Part shown: piece by piece, positions 1 through 8,053 of the stretch | Numbering within the stretch: position 1 is the first letter of the stretch | Layout: the number at the start of each line of letters is the position of its first letter | Assembly: GCA_937937835.1 (NCBI GenBank) | Contig: CALDBJ010000070.1 | Span: 1-44,900, forward strand | DNA: 44,900 bases | Source: an uncultured Collinsella sp. | Lineage (GTDB): Bacteria; Actinomycetota; Coriobacteriia; Coriobacteriales; Coriobacteriaceae | Reading direction: 5' to 3' | The notes under the pieces: model-generated | Databases searched by the model: none | What the model was told of the DNA's origin: nothing | The model's input: the letters and a program-made list of their open reading frames with translations, nothing else | Made by a program: the position numbers and the translations under genes

Positions 1-21
1 CTACCGGGAGTAGCCCCGACG

Positions 22-45
22 GTTGACAAAACTATAGGAACACCC
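22..45 (+). repeat. 24-bp repeat, IS110 right-end-like
   Basis: An exact second copy of this 24-mer, which begins GTTGACAAAACTATAGG, lies at 44873-44896, where it forms the right end of the complete IS110 element. Here it is followed directly by CAATGACTA, the 3' half of the palindromic repeat seen at 5881-5892. I infer that it is the right end of another IS110-family copy inserted in such a repeat, most of it outside the window. The bases just before it differ from those before the other copy, so the elements may be related rather than identical. Confidence 0.5.
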
Positions 46-93
46 AATGACTACCCACAGAATGAGGGTCTCATCGGGGACTAGGTAAATAGC

Positions 94-127
94 AAAAGCC
101 CCCGCGGCCGAAACGGGCCGCGGGGGC
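94..127 (-). terminator. Rho-independent terminator of the beta-glucoside PTS operon
   Basis: Read on the minus strand, a 12-bp GC stem (GCCCCCGCGGCC with its complement, loop about 6) is followed by TTTTG. It lies 17 bases past the stop of the 6-phospho-beta-glucosidase gene. The sequence GACTAGGTAAATAGC just beyond it is nearly identical to that beyond the carbamate kinase terminator. Confidence 0.85.
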
Positions 128-143
128 AGCAGGCTTGCAAGGG

Positions 144-1598
144 TTAACTCAAGTCCTCGCCATTTGATGCAATGACCTTTTGATACCAGCAGAAGCTGTC
201 CTTTCGGTAGCGATCGAACGTGCCTTTGCCCGTATCATCGGCATCGACATAAACAAAGCCATAGCGCTTCTTCATCTGCCCCGTCGAGGCCGATACCAGA
301 TCGATACAGCCCCACGGCGTGTATCCCATCAGGTCAACACCGTCCTCGACAATTGCATCGCGTAGCGCAAGAATATGCCTGCGCAGGTAATCAATATGAT
401 ACGCATCGTGGACTTTGCCGTCTTCCAGCGCATCGAGTCCGCCCACACCGTTCTCAGCGATAAAGAGCGGAAGATGGTAACGATCGTGGTAGCCGGCAAG
501 CGTCACGCGCAAACCCAGCGCATCGATCTGCCATTTCCAGGCAGTCTCTTTATCCTTGAGGTACGGATTGCGCAGCGTCGGGAACACGTTGCCCTCCGCC
601 TTCTCAGCGATCACCTGGTCATCGGCGCACACCAAGCGCGAGCAATAGTACGAGAACGAGATGAAGTCGACGGTATGCTCGGCCAGACACTCCGTATCGC
701 CCGGCTCAAAGGGCACGTAAACACCCTCTTTCTCGAGCGCACGCAGCTTCCAAGTAGGATAGGCGCCCGCAGCCATCACGTCAGTGTAGAAGTAGCGGCC
801 GCGGTCCTCCTCATACGCCAGCCATACGTCCTCGGGCGCACAACGGTACGGATAGGTCGCACCGGCAGCGATCATGCAACCCACCTTGTTTGCGGGATCG
901 ATCTTGTGCAGGATCTCGACGGCGCGAGCGCTCGCCATAAACATATGGTGCGAGAACGCCGCGGTCACGGCTGCACGGTCACGCTCATCCTCGAGCGTGA
1001 CGCCCGCGTTGAGATAGGACAGCGCCACGCTGTTGATCTCGTTGAAGGTGAGCCAATAACGCACGAGGCCCTGGTACGCACGTCCGACGGTCTCGACGTA
1101 GTGCGCATACCGCTCGATCATCTCTCGGCTTTGCCATCCACCATAGTGCTCGACCAGAGCCAACGGATAGTCGTAGTGCGACAGCGTCACGAGCGGCTCG
1201 ATTCCGTGCTCGCGCAGCGCCTCGAATACCTGACGGTAAAACTCCAAGCCCTCACCGTTGGGCTCGGCCTCCATCCCTGTGGGAAAAATACGGCTCCAAC
1301 AAATTGAAAGACGCAGGCACTTAAAGCCCATCTCGGCAAAGAGCTCGACGTCCTCGCGCCAATGATGGAAGAAGTCGTTGCCCCAACGGCATGGATACAG
1401 CCTGTCCGGATCATCCACGGGCTTTTGCCTGCCAAACATCACATCCCAGCGGTCGGGACCCTGTGGAATCAGGTCGGAGTGCGACATACCGCGGCCGCCC
1501 TCGTTCCAGCCCCCTTCGGCCTGGTTGGCAGCGAGCGCGCCGCCCCACAAAAAGCCCTCGGGCATACCGGCAGCAGACGTTCTGTCAAAGTAACCCAT
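144..1598 (-). CDS. 6-phospho-beta-glucosidase, GH1
   Basis: A cytoplasmic glycosidase that hydrolyses 6-phospho-beta-glucosides (for example phosphorylated cellobiose, or salicin- and arbutin-type sugars) delivered by the PTS, giving glucose-6-phosphate and the aglycone or glucose. The 484-residue product has the usual GH1 length. Near the N-terminus it has the FLWGGA motif; the acid/base Glu is in TFNEIN (about residue 187) and the nucleophile Glu is in IAENG (about 382). The late motif with Ser, then KKRY, is the phosphate-binding signature that separates 6-phospho enzymes from plain beta-glucosidases. It is the last gene of the operon and abuts the EIIC stop codon. The start at 1598 is chosen because it leaves a normal short N-terminus; ATG at 1610, overlapping EIIC by 11 bases, is the alternative. 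The exact natural substrate cannot be read from the sequence. Confidence 0.92.
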   Translation of the reverse strand: MGYFDRTSAAGMPEGFLWGGALAANQAEGGWNEGGRGMSHSDLIPQGPDRWDVMFGRQKPVDDPDRLYPCRWGNDFFHHWREDVELFAEMGFKCLRLSICWSRIFPTGMEAEPNGEGLEFYRQVFEALREHGIEPLVTLSHYDYPLALVEHYGGWQSREMIERYAHYVETVGRAYQGLVRYWLTFNEINSVALSYLNAGVTLEDERDRAAVTAAFSHHMFMASARAVEILHKIDPANKVGCMIAAGATYPYRCAPEDVWLAYEEDRGRYFYTDVMAAGAYPTWKLRALEKEGVYVPFEPGDTECLAEHTVDFISFSYYCSRLVCADDQVIAEKAEGNVFPTLRNPYLKDKETAWKWQIDALGLRVTLAGYHDRYHLPLFIAENGVGGLDALEDGKVHDAYHIDYLRRHILALRDAIVEDGVDLMGYTPWGCIDLVSASTGQMKKRYGFVYVDADDTGKGTFDRYRKDSFCWYQKVIASNGEDLS

Positions 1599-1599
1599 G

Positions 1600-2949
1600 C
1601 TACTCAGCATCCTCGGCAGAAGCTGCCGCGGCGTTCTCCTGCTCCTGAGCCAGGAGCTGGTTATCGTACACCTTAAAGAACGGGTACCAGACCACAGCCA
1701 TGACCACGATCAAAACGATCGTAAACACCCAGATGCGCGGGTCGAGGCACTGGACAAAGCCCTGAACGAAGATGGGGAACGTGCCGCTCACCAAGATGTA
1801 GAAGTTAGAGACAAGACCCAGTGAGACCGCACCCCAATACAGCAGGGCCGAGATCATGCCGCCTAGCACAAACGGAATCATGAGGATCGGGTTGAAGATG
1901 ATGGGCGCGCCGAAGATCGCGGGCTCGGAGATACGGAAGAAGCTCGGCACGATCGATGCCCTGCCAAATGCCTTGAGCTGCTGCGACTTTGCCCTAAACG
2001 CGCAGAGCGCCACAAAAGAGAACGTATTACCCGTGCCGCCGATGAGGTTGATGGCCAACGACATGAGCGCCGGGTGGAACTCAAGCGGCTGCCCGGCAGC
2101 ATAGAGCGAGGCGTTGGCGGCAAAGGCGGCAAGCGTGACCGGGGCGGTGATGGGCATTACGATCATGTTGCCGTGGACGCCAAAGCACCAAAACAGCAGC
2201 GTCATGAAGCAGATAAGCAGTGCGCCGGGCACAGAGTCAACTGCGACGGAAAGCGGGGCAGCGAGCAGCTTCTCGATAACCGAGGGGATGGACAGCGCGG
2301 GATCGATCATCTGGATCAGCAGGTTGCCGCCAAAGAAGATGAGGATGTTGGCGAGCATAGGTACGATGGCGCCAAAGGTTTCGGACAAAAACGGCGGCAC
2401 GCCATCGGGCATCTTGATGGTGATGCCCTTGGTCTGGCAGAAGCGCGTGACCTCGACGGAGACCAAGGCAACGATGATGGCGGTAAACAGGCCCTGCGCA
2501 CCCAGATAGGTGCAGGGGACCGCCTGGAGCACGGACTCGTCAGCAAGCTGGTAGTAGGACGACGGCGCCGCGGCGATCAGGAACATCACCAGCGAGGTCA
2601 TGCCGGCGTTAAGCTTGGGCATCTTGTAGGTGCCCGCCAGGTTATAGGCGATTGCGAACGTCACGATCACCGACAGTATGCCCATCGTCATGTTGAACGG
2701 GATGAGCAGCGTGAGCTTATTGGCCGTGGCAAAATCGAGCCAAGGGCCAAAGACGGACCAGAACCCGCCCCGCGCCACCAGGTCGGCCGTGACCGGCGGG
2801 TTGGCGATGATCATAAAGACGGCAGAGACCAAGATGAAGCTGATCGCGCTCATAAAGCCCTTTTGCATGGAGGCAAAGTGGCGCTCGGCGCCGCAGAAAT
2901 TGGCAATAGGGGTCAGTTTTTCCTGAAGCAGGGTCATGAACTTTTCCAT
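1600..2949 (-). CDS. PTS EIIC, lactose/cellobiose family
   Basis: The membrane channel of a beta-glucoside PTS. It binds the sugar outside and releases it to the cytoplasm as the 6-phosphate after transfer from EIIB. At 449 residues it matches the CelB/LacE EIIC domain and has about ten hydrophobic segments. Diagnostic motifs are GVHGN near residue 265 and the conserved Glu in ISEPAIFGAP near 345. The C-terminus is a charged, Ala-rich cytoplasmic tail. There is no fused EIIB, in line with the separate EIIB gene just upstream. The start follows a good GGAGG-type ribosome binding site 9 bases after the EIIB stop. The pairing with a 6-phospho-beta-glucosidase favours cellobiose or an aryl-beta-glucoside as substrate over lactose. 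Confidence 0.9.
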   Translation of the reverse strand: MEKFMTLLQEKLTPIANFCGAERHFASMQKGFMSAISFILVSAVFMIIANPPVTADLVARGGFWSVFGPWLDFATANKLTLLIPFNMTMGILSVIVTFAIAYNLAGTYKMPKLNAGMTSLVMFLIAAAPSSYYQLADESVLQAVPCTYLGAQGLFTAIIVALVSVEVTRFCQTKGITIKMPDGVPPFLSETFGAIVPMLANILIFFGGNLLIQMIDPALSIPSVIEKLLAAPLSVAVDSVPGALLICFMTLLFWCFGVHGNMIVMPITAPVTLAAFAANASLYAAGQPLEFHPALMSLAINLIGGTGNTFSFVALCAFRAKSQQLKAFGRASIVPSFFRISEPAIFGAPIIFNPILMIPFVLGGMISALLYWGAVSLGLVSNFYILVSGTFPIFVQGFVQCLDPRIWVFTIVLIVVMAVVWYPFFKVYDNQLLAQEQENAAAASAEDAE

Positions 2950-2958
2950 GGTCGCCTC

Positions 2959-3252
2959 CTAGCCCAACAGCGACTGGGCGAGTGCCAGCACGTTGGCGGC
3001 GTTGCCCATGCCGTAGTCCTGTGCGGGGATGACCGCGGTCGGCTTACCGCTCCCCTGCTTGACGGTGTTGAGCTGGTAGGACACCTGCGGCCCCAAGAGC
3101 AGCACGTCATAATCGGCGCAGGTCTCCTGATACTCGCCGATACCCACCGCATCGATATCGAGCTCGATGCCGTTTTGCTCCGCGTATTTCTCGAGTTTCT
3201 TCATCAGAATGCTTGTAGACAGGCCAGCTGCGCAAACAAGAAGGATCTTCAT
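2959..3252 (-). CDS. PTS EIIB, lactose/cellobiose family
   Basis: A small cytoplasmic phosphocarrier that takes phosphate from EIIA on a cysteine and passes it to the sugar bound by EIIC. The 97-residue product begins MKILLVCAAGLSTS, the standard P-loop-like motif with the phosphorylated Cys at residue 7, and has the family's usual length. The start is set by AAGGGA upstream and by the position of the active Cys. It lies between the EIIA and EIIC genes in the same orientation, so one transcript is expected. Confidence 0.92.
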   Translation of the reverse strand: MKILLVCAAGLSTSILMKKLEKYAEQNGIELDIDAVGIGEYQETCADYDVLLLGPQVSYQLNTVKQGSGKPTAVIPAQDYGMGNAANVLALAQSLLG

Positions 3253-3298
3253 AAGGGATTCCCTTCGCATTGATTGGTTGGATAGTCGCCGCACGCCG

Positions 3299-3625
3299 TT
3301 AGGCGTTCTTGGCTGCAGTGCGCTCATACAGGCAGATCAGCTCCTGCACGAGCTCCTGAGCAAGCATGGAGCACATGAGGTGGTCCTGAGCATGGACCAG
3401 CAACACATCCACCGACAGATGCTCGCCCGCCGCCTCGGTCGAAAGCAGCTGCGTTTGGATGTGGTGAGCTTTGATTCCCGCATCCTTTGACTGCTTCATG
3501 AGTTTGGCGGCAGCGTCAAAATCCCCCGCCTTTGCCTTTTCAAGGGCTTCGAAGGCAAGGCTGCGCGCCTCTCCCGCTGCAGCGACCAGCTGAAACGAAA
3601 CCATCTCGGTTCCCTGATCGTCCAT
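3299..3625 (-). CDS. PTS EIIA, lactose/cellobiose family
   Basis: The soluble trimeric phosphocarrier that receives phosphate from HPr. At 108 residues it is full length. The motif LLVHAQDHLM puts the phosphorylatable His at residue 78 and the metal-binding Asp at 81, the same positions as in characterised LacF-type proteins (family knowledge). A strong GAGGAG ribosome binding site precedes the ATG. It is the first structural gene after the regulator, with a 115-bp gap that may carry its own promoter. Confidence 0.92.
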   Translation of the reverse strand: MDDQGTEMVSFQLVAAAGEARSLAFEALEKAKAGDFDAAAKLMKQSKDAGIKAHHIQTQLLSTEAAGEHLSVDVLLVHAQDHLMCSMLAQELVQELICLYERTAAKNA

Positions 3626-3659
3626 AACGGTCTCCTCTCCCGTGATGTTTGGTTTGTAC

Positions 3660-3693
3660 TTGAATATTCGAAACGCCTATCTCCCACCCGCAA
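3660..3693 (-). promoter_or_regulatory. Possible promoter upstream of the EIIA gene
   Basis: In the gap between the regulator and EIIA genes, the minus strand has TTGCGG (3688-3693), then AATATT inside the near-palindrome TTCGAATATTCAA (3660-3672), with a long 19-bp spacer. It could be the PTS promoter with an overlapping operator for the PRD regulator. This is a weak match and is marked as such. Confidence 0.3.
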
Positions 3694-3740
3694 TCCTCGA
3701 GGTTTATTGCAGGCAGGCAGGGTTTTCGACAAAAGAAGCC

Positions 3741-5636
3741 TTAAGCCGTATGCGCTTGCACAAGCGCCATCAGCTCATGCCAGGACCGGCGCTCGCGTAA
3801 GCGCTCGACCCCCTGGCGGTCCATAAAGATCTCAGCGAGCAGCGAGCTCAAGATCCGCGCCTCATCGCCGCCCGACCGGGCAAACGACACCATAAAGACG
3901 ATATCGACCTCATGGCCGTATTCGTCCCAAAGAATGGGATGTTCGAGCAGGCCCACGGTAACAAAGGCCTCGGCGCTCAAAGGATGCATCCCATGGGGCA
4001 TGGCCACCCCATTGCCAAACGAGGTGGCACTCGCGCTCTCGCGCTCGGCAACCTCTTGGGCAAACTGGGCATCGACACGGCCGCTCTCGACGGAGCGCTC
4101 AGAGAGATATCGGAGAACGGCCTGCTTCGACGACGCCTCAACGCGGTTGAAGAACAGGGCACGGCTAAAGAAAGCGCTCAGGGAGTCCGATTGCGCAGCG
4201 TCATCACTCAGCACCTTGCGGATAGCGTTGACATCGCTCGTCTCCAAGAAGAAATCGGCCTCGCGGACGGGCACGGGCAACTTGACGTTGAGCGGCACCG
4301 TTGTGAACACGTAGTCGATGTGCGAAAAGTCGAGCGTTCCCACGCGGGCGACGTCGCATGTCTCAATCGACTCGATATACATACCAAACTGCTTGCGGTA
4401 CTGGTGCTCGAGCATACGGGCGCTTCCCGCTCCCGAGGCGCACACGATCAGGATGCGTTTGCGACGCGGCTGGTCGGCTTGCTGCTCGAGGGCCAGGGCA
4501 AATGCCATGGCGATGTAGCCGAGCTCCTCATCAGAGGGCTGGCTGCCAAAATGACGCTCGAGTACCTGCGAGGTGCCGGCCGCCATCGAATAGGCCAACG
4601 GAAACCTCGTCTTGATATCGGGCAGCATGGGGTTATCCATATGCATGTGATATTCAAGGCGATAGCCCAGAGGGCCAATATGCCGAGCAAGGTTCATGCG
4701 AAGTTCAAGATCGCTGCTAAAGTCAAACCTAAACTCATCGTTGACCGCACATACCATCTCGGAAGCGATCTCCCACATCTCGTCCGAGATAACGGCCGAG
4801 CCCTTCTCGGGCACGCCCGTGCCCCTGCCGAGCAAATGGATTGCGATAAAGGCAACCTCTTCTCGGGGCATGCTCACGCCCAGGGCATCCTTGATGTTTG
4901 CGGCAATCTGGAAAGCCGCAGCGTATTCGCGCGTTCCCTCCAGCTTTAAAACGTCCGATTCTGCAGCCGGGACATAGCAGCCCTGCTCGATGCGGCCAAG
5001 AGCGATGTAAAGATGCATGATGAGATTGCGGGATGCCAGCGAGCTCACCGTGACGGGCGAGGCAGTCAGGGCATCGTTCACACATGCGGCGATGGCCCGC
5101 AGGCGCTCGGCGAGCTCTGCATCGTCGGTGTCGGGCAACACGGGCCTCACCAGCGAGGCCAGACACAGACGCCGTTGCGACTCCCCACCCGCAACGCGGA
5201 TTCCATAGCGAGGGCGCTTTTCGAGCGTCAAGTCAAATTGGGCGAGTTTCTGCTCTACCAGACGCATGTCATTGGACAGAGTTCGCGCCGAAACGTAGAG
5301 TAAATCCGCATACTCCTCAATCGTCACCCACTGGGACCGCATGAGAAGGTCGTTAAGAAGGAAGGACACACGGCCGTCGCGCGTATCAGGAATGCCCGGA
5401 TGGGCCAGAGCCGCACCGTCTAGCAAGCGAGCAAGCTCATCTGCACGTGCAACATCGATACGATACTGCCCCTTGCTGCCAACGATGCGTGCAACCCCTG
5501 CAAGGTTGTCGTTTGCGCGATGGATATAGTTTCTCACGGCGCGCTCGCTTACCTCGAGACGCTTGGCAAGTACCGCGACAGCGACAGGCTGAGCGTCCTC
5601 GATCATATTTACAAGCTGCTTGACGCGAGCATCCAT
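3741..5636 (-). CDS. PRD-containing PTS-regulated transcription activator, LicR/BglG class
   Basis: A transcription activator controlled by PTS phosphorylation, most likely switching on the downstream PTS and glucosidase genes. The 631-residue product has the full LicR-type order: HTH (about 1-60), a second Mga-like HTH (about 90-150), two PRD domains (about 180-400), an EIIB-like domain with Cys in CASGAGSARML (about 405), and an EIIA-Mtl/Fru-like domain with His in AMPHGM (about 565). In this family EII- and HPr-dependent phosphorylation of PRD histidines sets activity. The start has an excellent GGAGGAGG site. That the DNA-binding domains are present rather than an RNA-binding CAT domain points to promoter activation, not antitermination. 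Confidence 0.88.
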   Translation of the reverse strand: MDARVKQLVNMIEDAQPVAVAVLAKRLEVSERAVRNYIHRANDNLAGVARIVGSKGQYRIDVARADELARLLDGAALAHPGIPDTRDGRVSFLLNDLLMRSQWVTIEEYADLLYVSARTLSNDMRLVEQKLAQFDLTLEKRPRYGIRVAGGESQRRLCLASLVRPVLPDTDDAELAERLRAIAACVNDALTASPVTVSSLASRNLIMHLYIALGRIEQGCYVPAAESDVLKLEGTREYAAAFQIAANIKDALGVSMPREEVAFIAIHLLGRGTGVPEKGSAVISDEMWEIASEMVCAVNDEFRFDFSSDLELRMNLARHIGPLGYRLEYHMHMDNPMLPDIKTRFPLAYSMAAGTSQVLERHFGSQPSDEELGYIAMAFALALEQQADQPRRKRILIVCASGAGSARMLEHQYRKQFGMYIESIETCDVARVGTLDFSHIDYVFTTVPLNVKLPVPVREADFFLETSDVNAIRKVLSDDAAQSDSLSAFFSRALFFNRVEASSKQAVLRYLSERSVESGRVDAQFAQEVAERESASATSFGNGVAMPHGMHPLSAEAFVTVGLLEHPILWDEYGHEVDIVFMVSFARSGGDEARILSSLLAEIFMDRQGVERLRERRSWHELMALVQAHTA

Positions 5637-5836
5637 GTCCTCCTCCTTTCCCTGCGTCTAGTCTAACGCGGTAAAGAATGACACTCCACGTCGCGCTCGT
5701 TCCGCCAACTCGGAACAGGTTGCGGGGAGTCCAGCTGAGCTATGGAGAGCCTGGGGAGAGGGCCCGAAGGCAATGCGTCGGTGTGGGATGCGCCTTCCCA
5801 GCCATTGGGCAGTCATTGGGGACAGACTTAAATGAG
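5637..5836. other. Intergenic, no gene seen
   Basis: This stretch upstream of the PRD regulator should hold its promoter, but I see no convincing -35/-10 pair. The last 30 bases already belong to the repeat cluster (CAGTCATTGGGGACAG). Confidence 0.4.
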
Positions 5837-5892
5837 TAGTCGTTGGGGACGTTCTTGTTTGGCTAGTCGTTTAAGAACGTCCCCAATGACTA
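5837..5892. repeat. REP-like palindrome
   Basis: Two 20-base arms (5837-5856 and 5873-5892) are inverted copies with one mismatch, around a 16-base spacer. The core is TTGGGGACGTTCTT against AAGAACGTCCCCAA. Related units follow at 5900-5965 (TGTCCCAAGCTGCCGGC, CGTCCCCAAGTGCCGGG and TTGTCCCCAATGACTAG). The same family of units flanks both IS110-family insertions discussed below. It may be a REP/BIME-type element moved by a RAYT transposase encoded elsewhere; no such gene is in the window. Confidence 0.75.
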
Positions 5893-5971
5893 TTAAGGAC
5901 TGTCCCAAGCTGCCGGCAGGAAAGGACCGTCCCCAAGTGCCGGGTTTGTCCCCAATGACTAGGTGAATAGC

Positions 5972-6004
5972 AAAAGCCCCGCAGCCGGAGCGGACTGCGG
6001 GGCT
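5972..6004 (-). terminator. Terminator of the carbamate kinase gene
   Basis: Read on the minus strand, a 10-bp stem (AGCCCCGCAG with its complement, 5975-5984 and 5995-6004) is followed by TTTTG. It is 66 bases after the arcC stop. It shares the adjacent sequence GACTAGGTGAATAGC with the terminator at 94-127. Confidence 0.85.
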
Positions 6005-6069
6005 CATGAAGAGAGGCTAGTTTGTGGGCGCTTTGCCTGGCGCCCACGAGAGAGGCAACAGAGTAGAGA

Positions 6070-7032
6070 CTACTCGTGGATGCGGGTACCGGAGAGACCG
6101 GCCATGGTCTCGGCGGCCTTGTCCAGAGCACCGATGATGCAGGTGCGGCCCTTGCGGGAACGGGCGAACTTGATGGCAGCGCGGACCTTGGGCTCCATGG
6201 AACCCTTGCCGAACTGGCCCTCGTCGGCCAGGCGCTCGGCCTCGTCGGCGGTGAGGTCCTCGAGCTCCTCCTGGTTGGGCTTGCCAAAGTTGATGGCGAC
6301 ATGCTCAACGGCAGTCAGCAGGAACAGAACGTCGGCGTCGCAGTCCTCGGCCAGCAGCTCGCCGCCCAGGTCCTTGTCGATGACGGCGGGAACTCCCTTG
6401 TAGCAGCCCTTGTTCTCGTAGTCGCGGACGACGGGGATGCCGCCGCCACCGCAGGCGATGACGATGAACTCGTTGTCGAGCAGGTTAAGGATGGAGTCAG
6501 CCTCGACGATCTTCTTGGGATCGGGGGAGGCGACGACGCGACGCCAGCCGCGGCCGGAATCCTCGACGAAGACCTTGGAGGGATCCTCGGCCATGAACTC
6601 CTTGGCCTGCTCCTCGGTGTAGAAGGGGCCGATCGGCTTGGTCGGGTTCTTGAACGCGGGATCATCCGGATCGCACTCGATCTGGGTGACGACGGTGGCG
6701 GCGTGCCAACGCTTATAGCGCTTGTGCATCTCGCGGCCAATGCCCTGCTGCAGGTGATAGCCGATGTAGCCCTGGGACATGGCGCCGCACTCGGGCAGCG
6801 GCATCTCGGGGGTGCCGATGGCGTCGTGGGCGGCGGCGAAGGCGTTCTGGATCATGCCGACCTGCGGACCGTTGCCGTGGGTGATGATGATCTCGTTGCC
6901 CTGCTCGATGAGGCCGAGGAGGGCGTGGGCGGTGTTGCTCACGGCCTCGATCTGCTCGACGGGGTTGTTGCCGAGGGCGTTGCCGCCAAGGGCGACGACA
7001 ATACGATCGGGCTTGCCAAGAGGCTTAGACAT
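6070..7032 (-). CDS. arcC: Carbamate kinase
   Basis: Transfers phosphate from carbamoyl phosphate to ADP, giving ATP, CO2 and ammonia; usually the ATP-forming last step of arginine deiminase, agmatine or purine/allantoin breakdown. The 320-residue product is full length. It has the amino-acid-kinase motifs VVALGGNAL near the N-terminus, THGNGPQVG near residue 60 and ACGGGGIPV in the middle. The ATG at 7032 follows AAAGGA at 8 bases. No arcA, arcB or transporter gene adjoins it, so carbamoyl phosphate must come from genes elsewhere. A terminator follows, and the gene appears to be transcribed alone. Confidence 0.95.
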   Translation of the reverse strand: MSKPLGKPDRIVVALGGNALGNNPVEQIEAVSNTAHALLGLIEQGNEIIITHGNGPQVGMIQNAFAAAHDAIGTPEMPLPECGAMSQGYIGYHLQQGIGREMHKRYKRWHAATVVTQIECDPDDPAFKNPTKPIGPFYTEEQAKEFMAEDPSKVFVEDSGRGWRRVVASPDPKKIVEADSILNLLDNEFIVIACGGGGIPVVRDYENKGCYKGVPAVIDKDLGGELLAEDCDADVLFLLTAVEHVAINFGKPNQEELEDLTADEAERLADEGQFGKGSMEPKVRAAIKFARSRKGRTCIIGALDKAAETMAGLSGTRIHE

Positions 7033-7069
7033 TGCTGGAATCCTTTCTGTAAAAGGCCTACAACCCATT

Positions 7070-7103
7070 AATAACCCGCGTCCGTGCGATACGCGAGTTT
7101 ATT
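7070..7103 (-). promoter_or_regulatory. Inverted repeat in the arcC leader or promoter
   Basis: AATAACCCGCGT and ACGCGAGTTTATT form an imperfect inverted repeat (two one-base offsets) around a 9-base spacer, 38-71 bases upstream of the arcC start. It could be an operator or a leader hairpin. The regulator is not identified. Confidence 0.45.
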
Positions 7104-7634
7104 AAGGTTTATATTCTCTTTATCGCTCATTTTATTCATTTTGAAAATAGCGGAACGGTGAACGGTCGTTTTTATCCGCTCAGCGTACAGAACCCCAGCT
7201 CAAGCATATCTACGTCATTTACGTGCAACTTTATTTTAATAGAGCAGGGATTAGACCAGATTATGCAAACTGTATCTTTGCTAAACACAAAACAGACAGC
7301 GCAAAATCTTACTCGCACTATACGAGATTCTATGCACTTATTGGACGAGTATGCAGCCCTGCAATAACATGGCGTTTTTCATCCAGCATAAGGAATAGAC
7401 GAGCGCCTATGCCGCGCGTCGGCCGGCAGCCGGCGAGCCGTCTCGTCGATTGCCGCTTCCAGAAAATCAAAAACTGTTATTGCGCGCGCAATTGCGGCAT
7501 GGTACTTTAGCGAAGAACAGCGCGGGCTGGGGCGACAGAGATCTGTCGTGAAGTTTGGGTTCGGCGACCCCGCTGCTGTCTTCTCCTTATCCGCCAGCGA
7601 ACCCCTTGAGCGACGGATTGAGGAGGTCCTTACT
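7104..7634. other. Intergenic between arcC and the DUF3830 gene
   Basis: About 530 bases without a supportable gene. The first 270 bases are clearly richer in AT than the surroundings, as expected of a promoter region for the divergent genes. Short open frames here lack ribosome binding sites and normal codon use. GAGGAGG at 7620-7626 belongs to the next gene. Confidence 0.5.
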
Positions 7635-8051
7635 ATGACAAAAATGCTCATGATCACGCTGAATGGCGAGACGTTTCTCGCCGATATGCTCTGGGACAAG
7701 GCTCCCGAGACATGCAAGCTGTTCGAATCGTCCTGTCCGGTCGAGTCACGTATCTTTTCGGCCAAGATCTGCGATGCCGAGGTAATCTATCCCGTATCGG
7801 GCCCCATCGCCAATTACGAGCACATCGAGAACCCCGTCTTTCACGAGCCGGCGGGCGCCGTGAGCTGGTATGGCGGTTGGTCGTCAATTTGCATCTTCTT
7901 TGACGTGTGTGAGCCCTTTGGCACCTGCAACATGTTCGCCCGCATCTGCGAAGCCGACCGCGGGCGTTTTGCCGCCGCCTGCCGCAATGTCTGGGACAAC
8001 CAGGGCATGTACATTAAAAACGAAATCGTCGAGATCGAAACGGAGGCCTAA
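7635..8051 (+). CDS. DUF3830-family, cyclophilin-like protein
   Basis: A 138-residue soluble protein resembling the DUF3830/cyclophilin-like fold: an early NGETF strand, then a LWDKAPETC segment, the EVIYPVSGP strand, and WYGGWSSICIFFD. Characterised activity is lacking for this family as far as I know. The start is set by GAGGAGG 9 bases upstream of ATG; earlier in-frame starts have no such site. It lies 2 bases ahead of the next gene, so the two are almost surely co-transcribed and may act together. The family assignment rests on remembered motif patterns and is moderate. Confidence 0.7.
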   Translation: MTKMLMITLNGETFLADMLWDKAPETCKLFESSCPVESRIFSAKICDAEVIYPVSGPIANYEHIENPVFHEPAGAVSWYGGWSSICIFFDVCEPFGTCNMFARICEADRGRFAAACRNVWDNQGMYIKNEIVEIETEA

Positions 8052-8053
8052 AG

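Noticed and set aside
5837..5892. Terminator
   Set aside because: The stem has a 16-base spacer and no T-run, and related units recur at IS borders, so a repeat element fits better.
6076..7071. A 331-codon plus-strand frame opposite arcC
   Set aside because: Shadow of carbamate kinase, with repeated Leu/Gly/Asp and no motif.
7158..7367. A 69-codon plus-strand frame in the AT-rich intergenic region
   Set aside because: GTG start without a ribosome binding site and codon use unlike the genes here.
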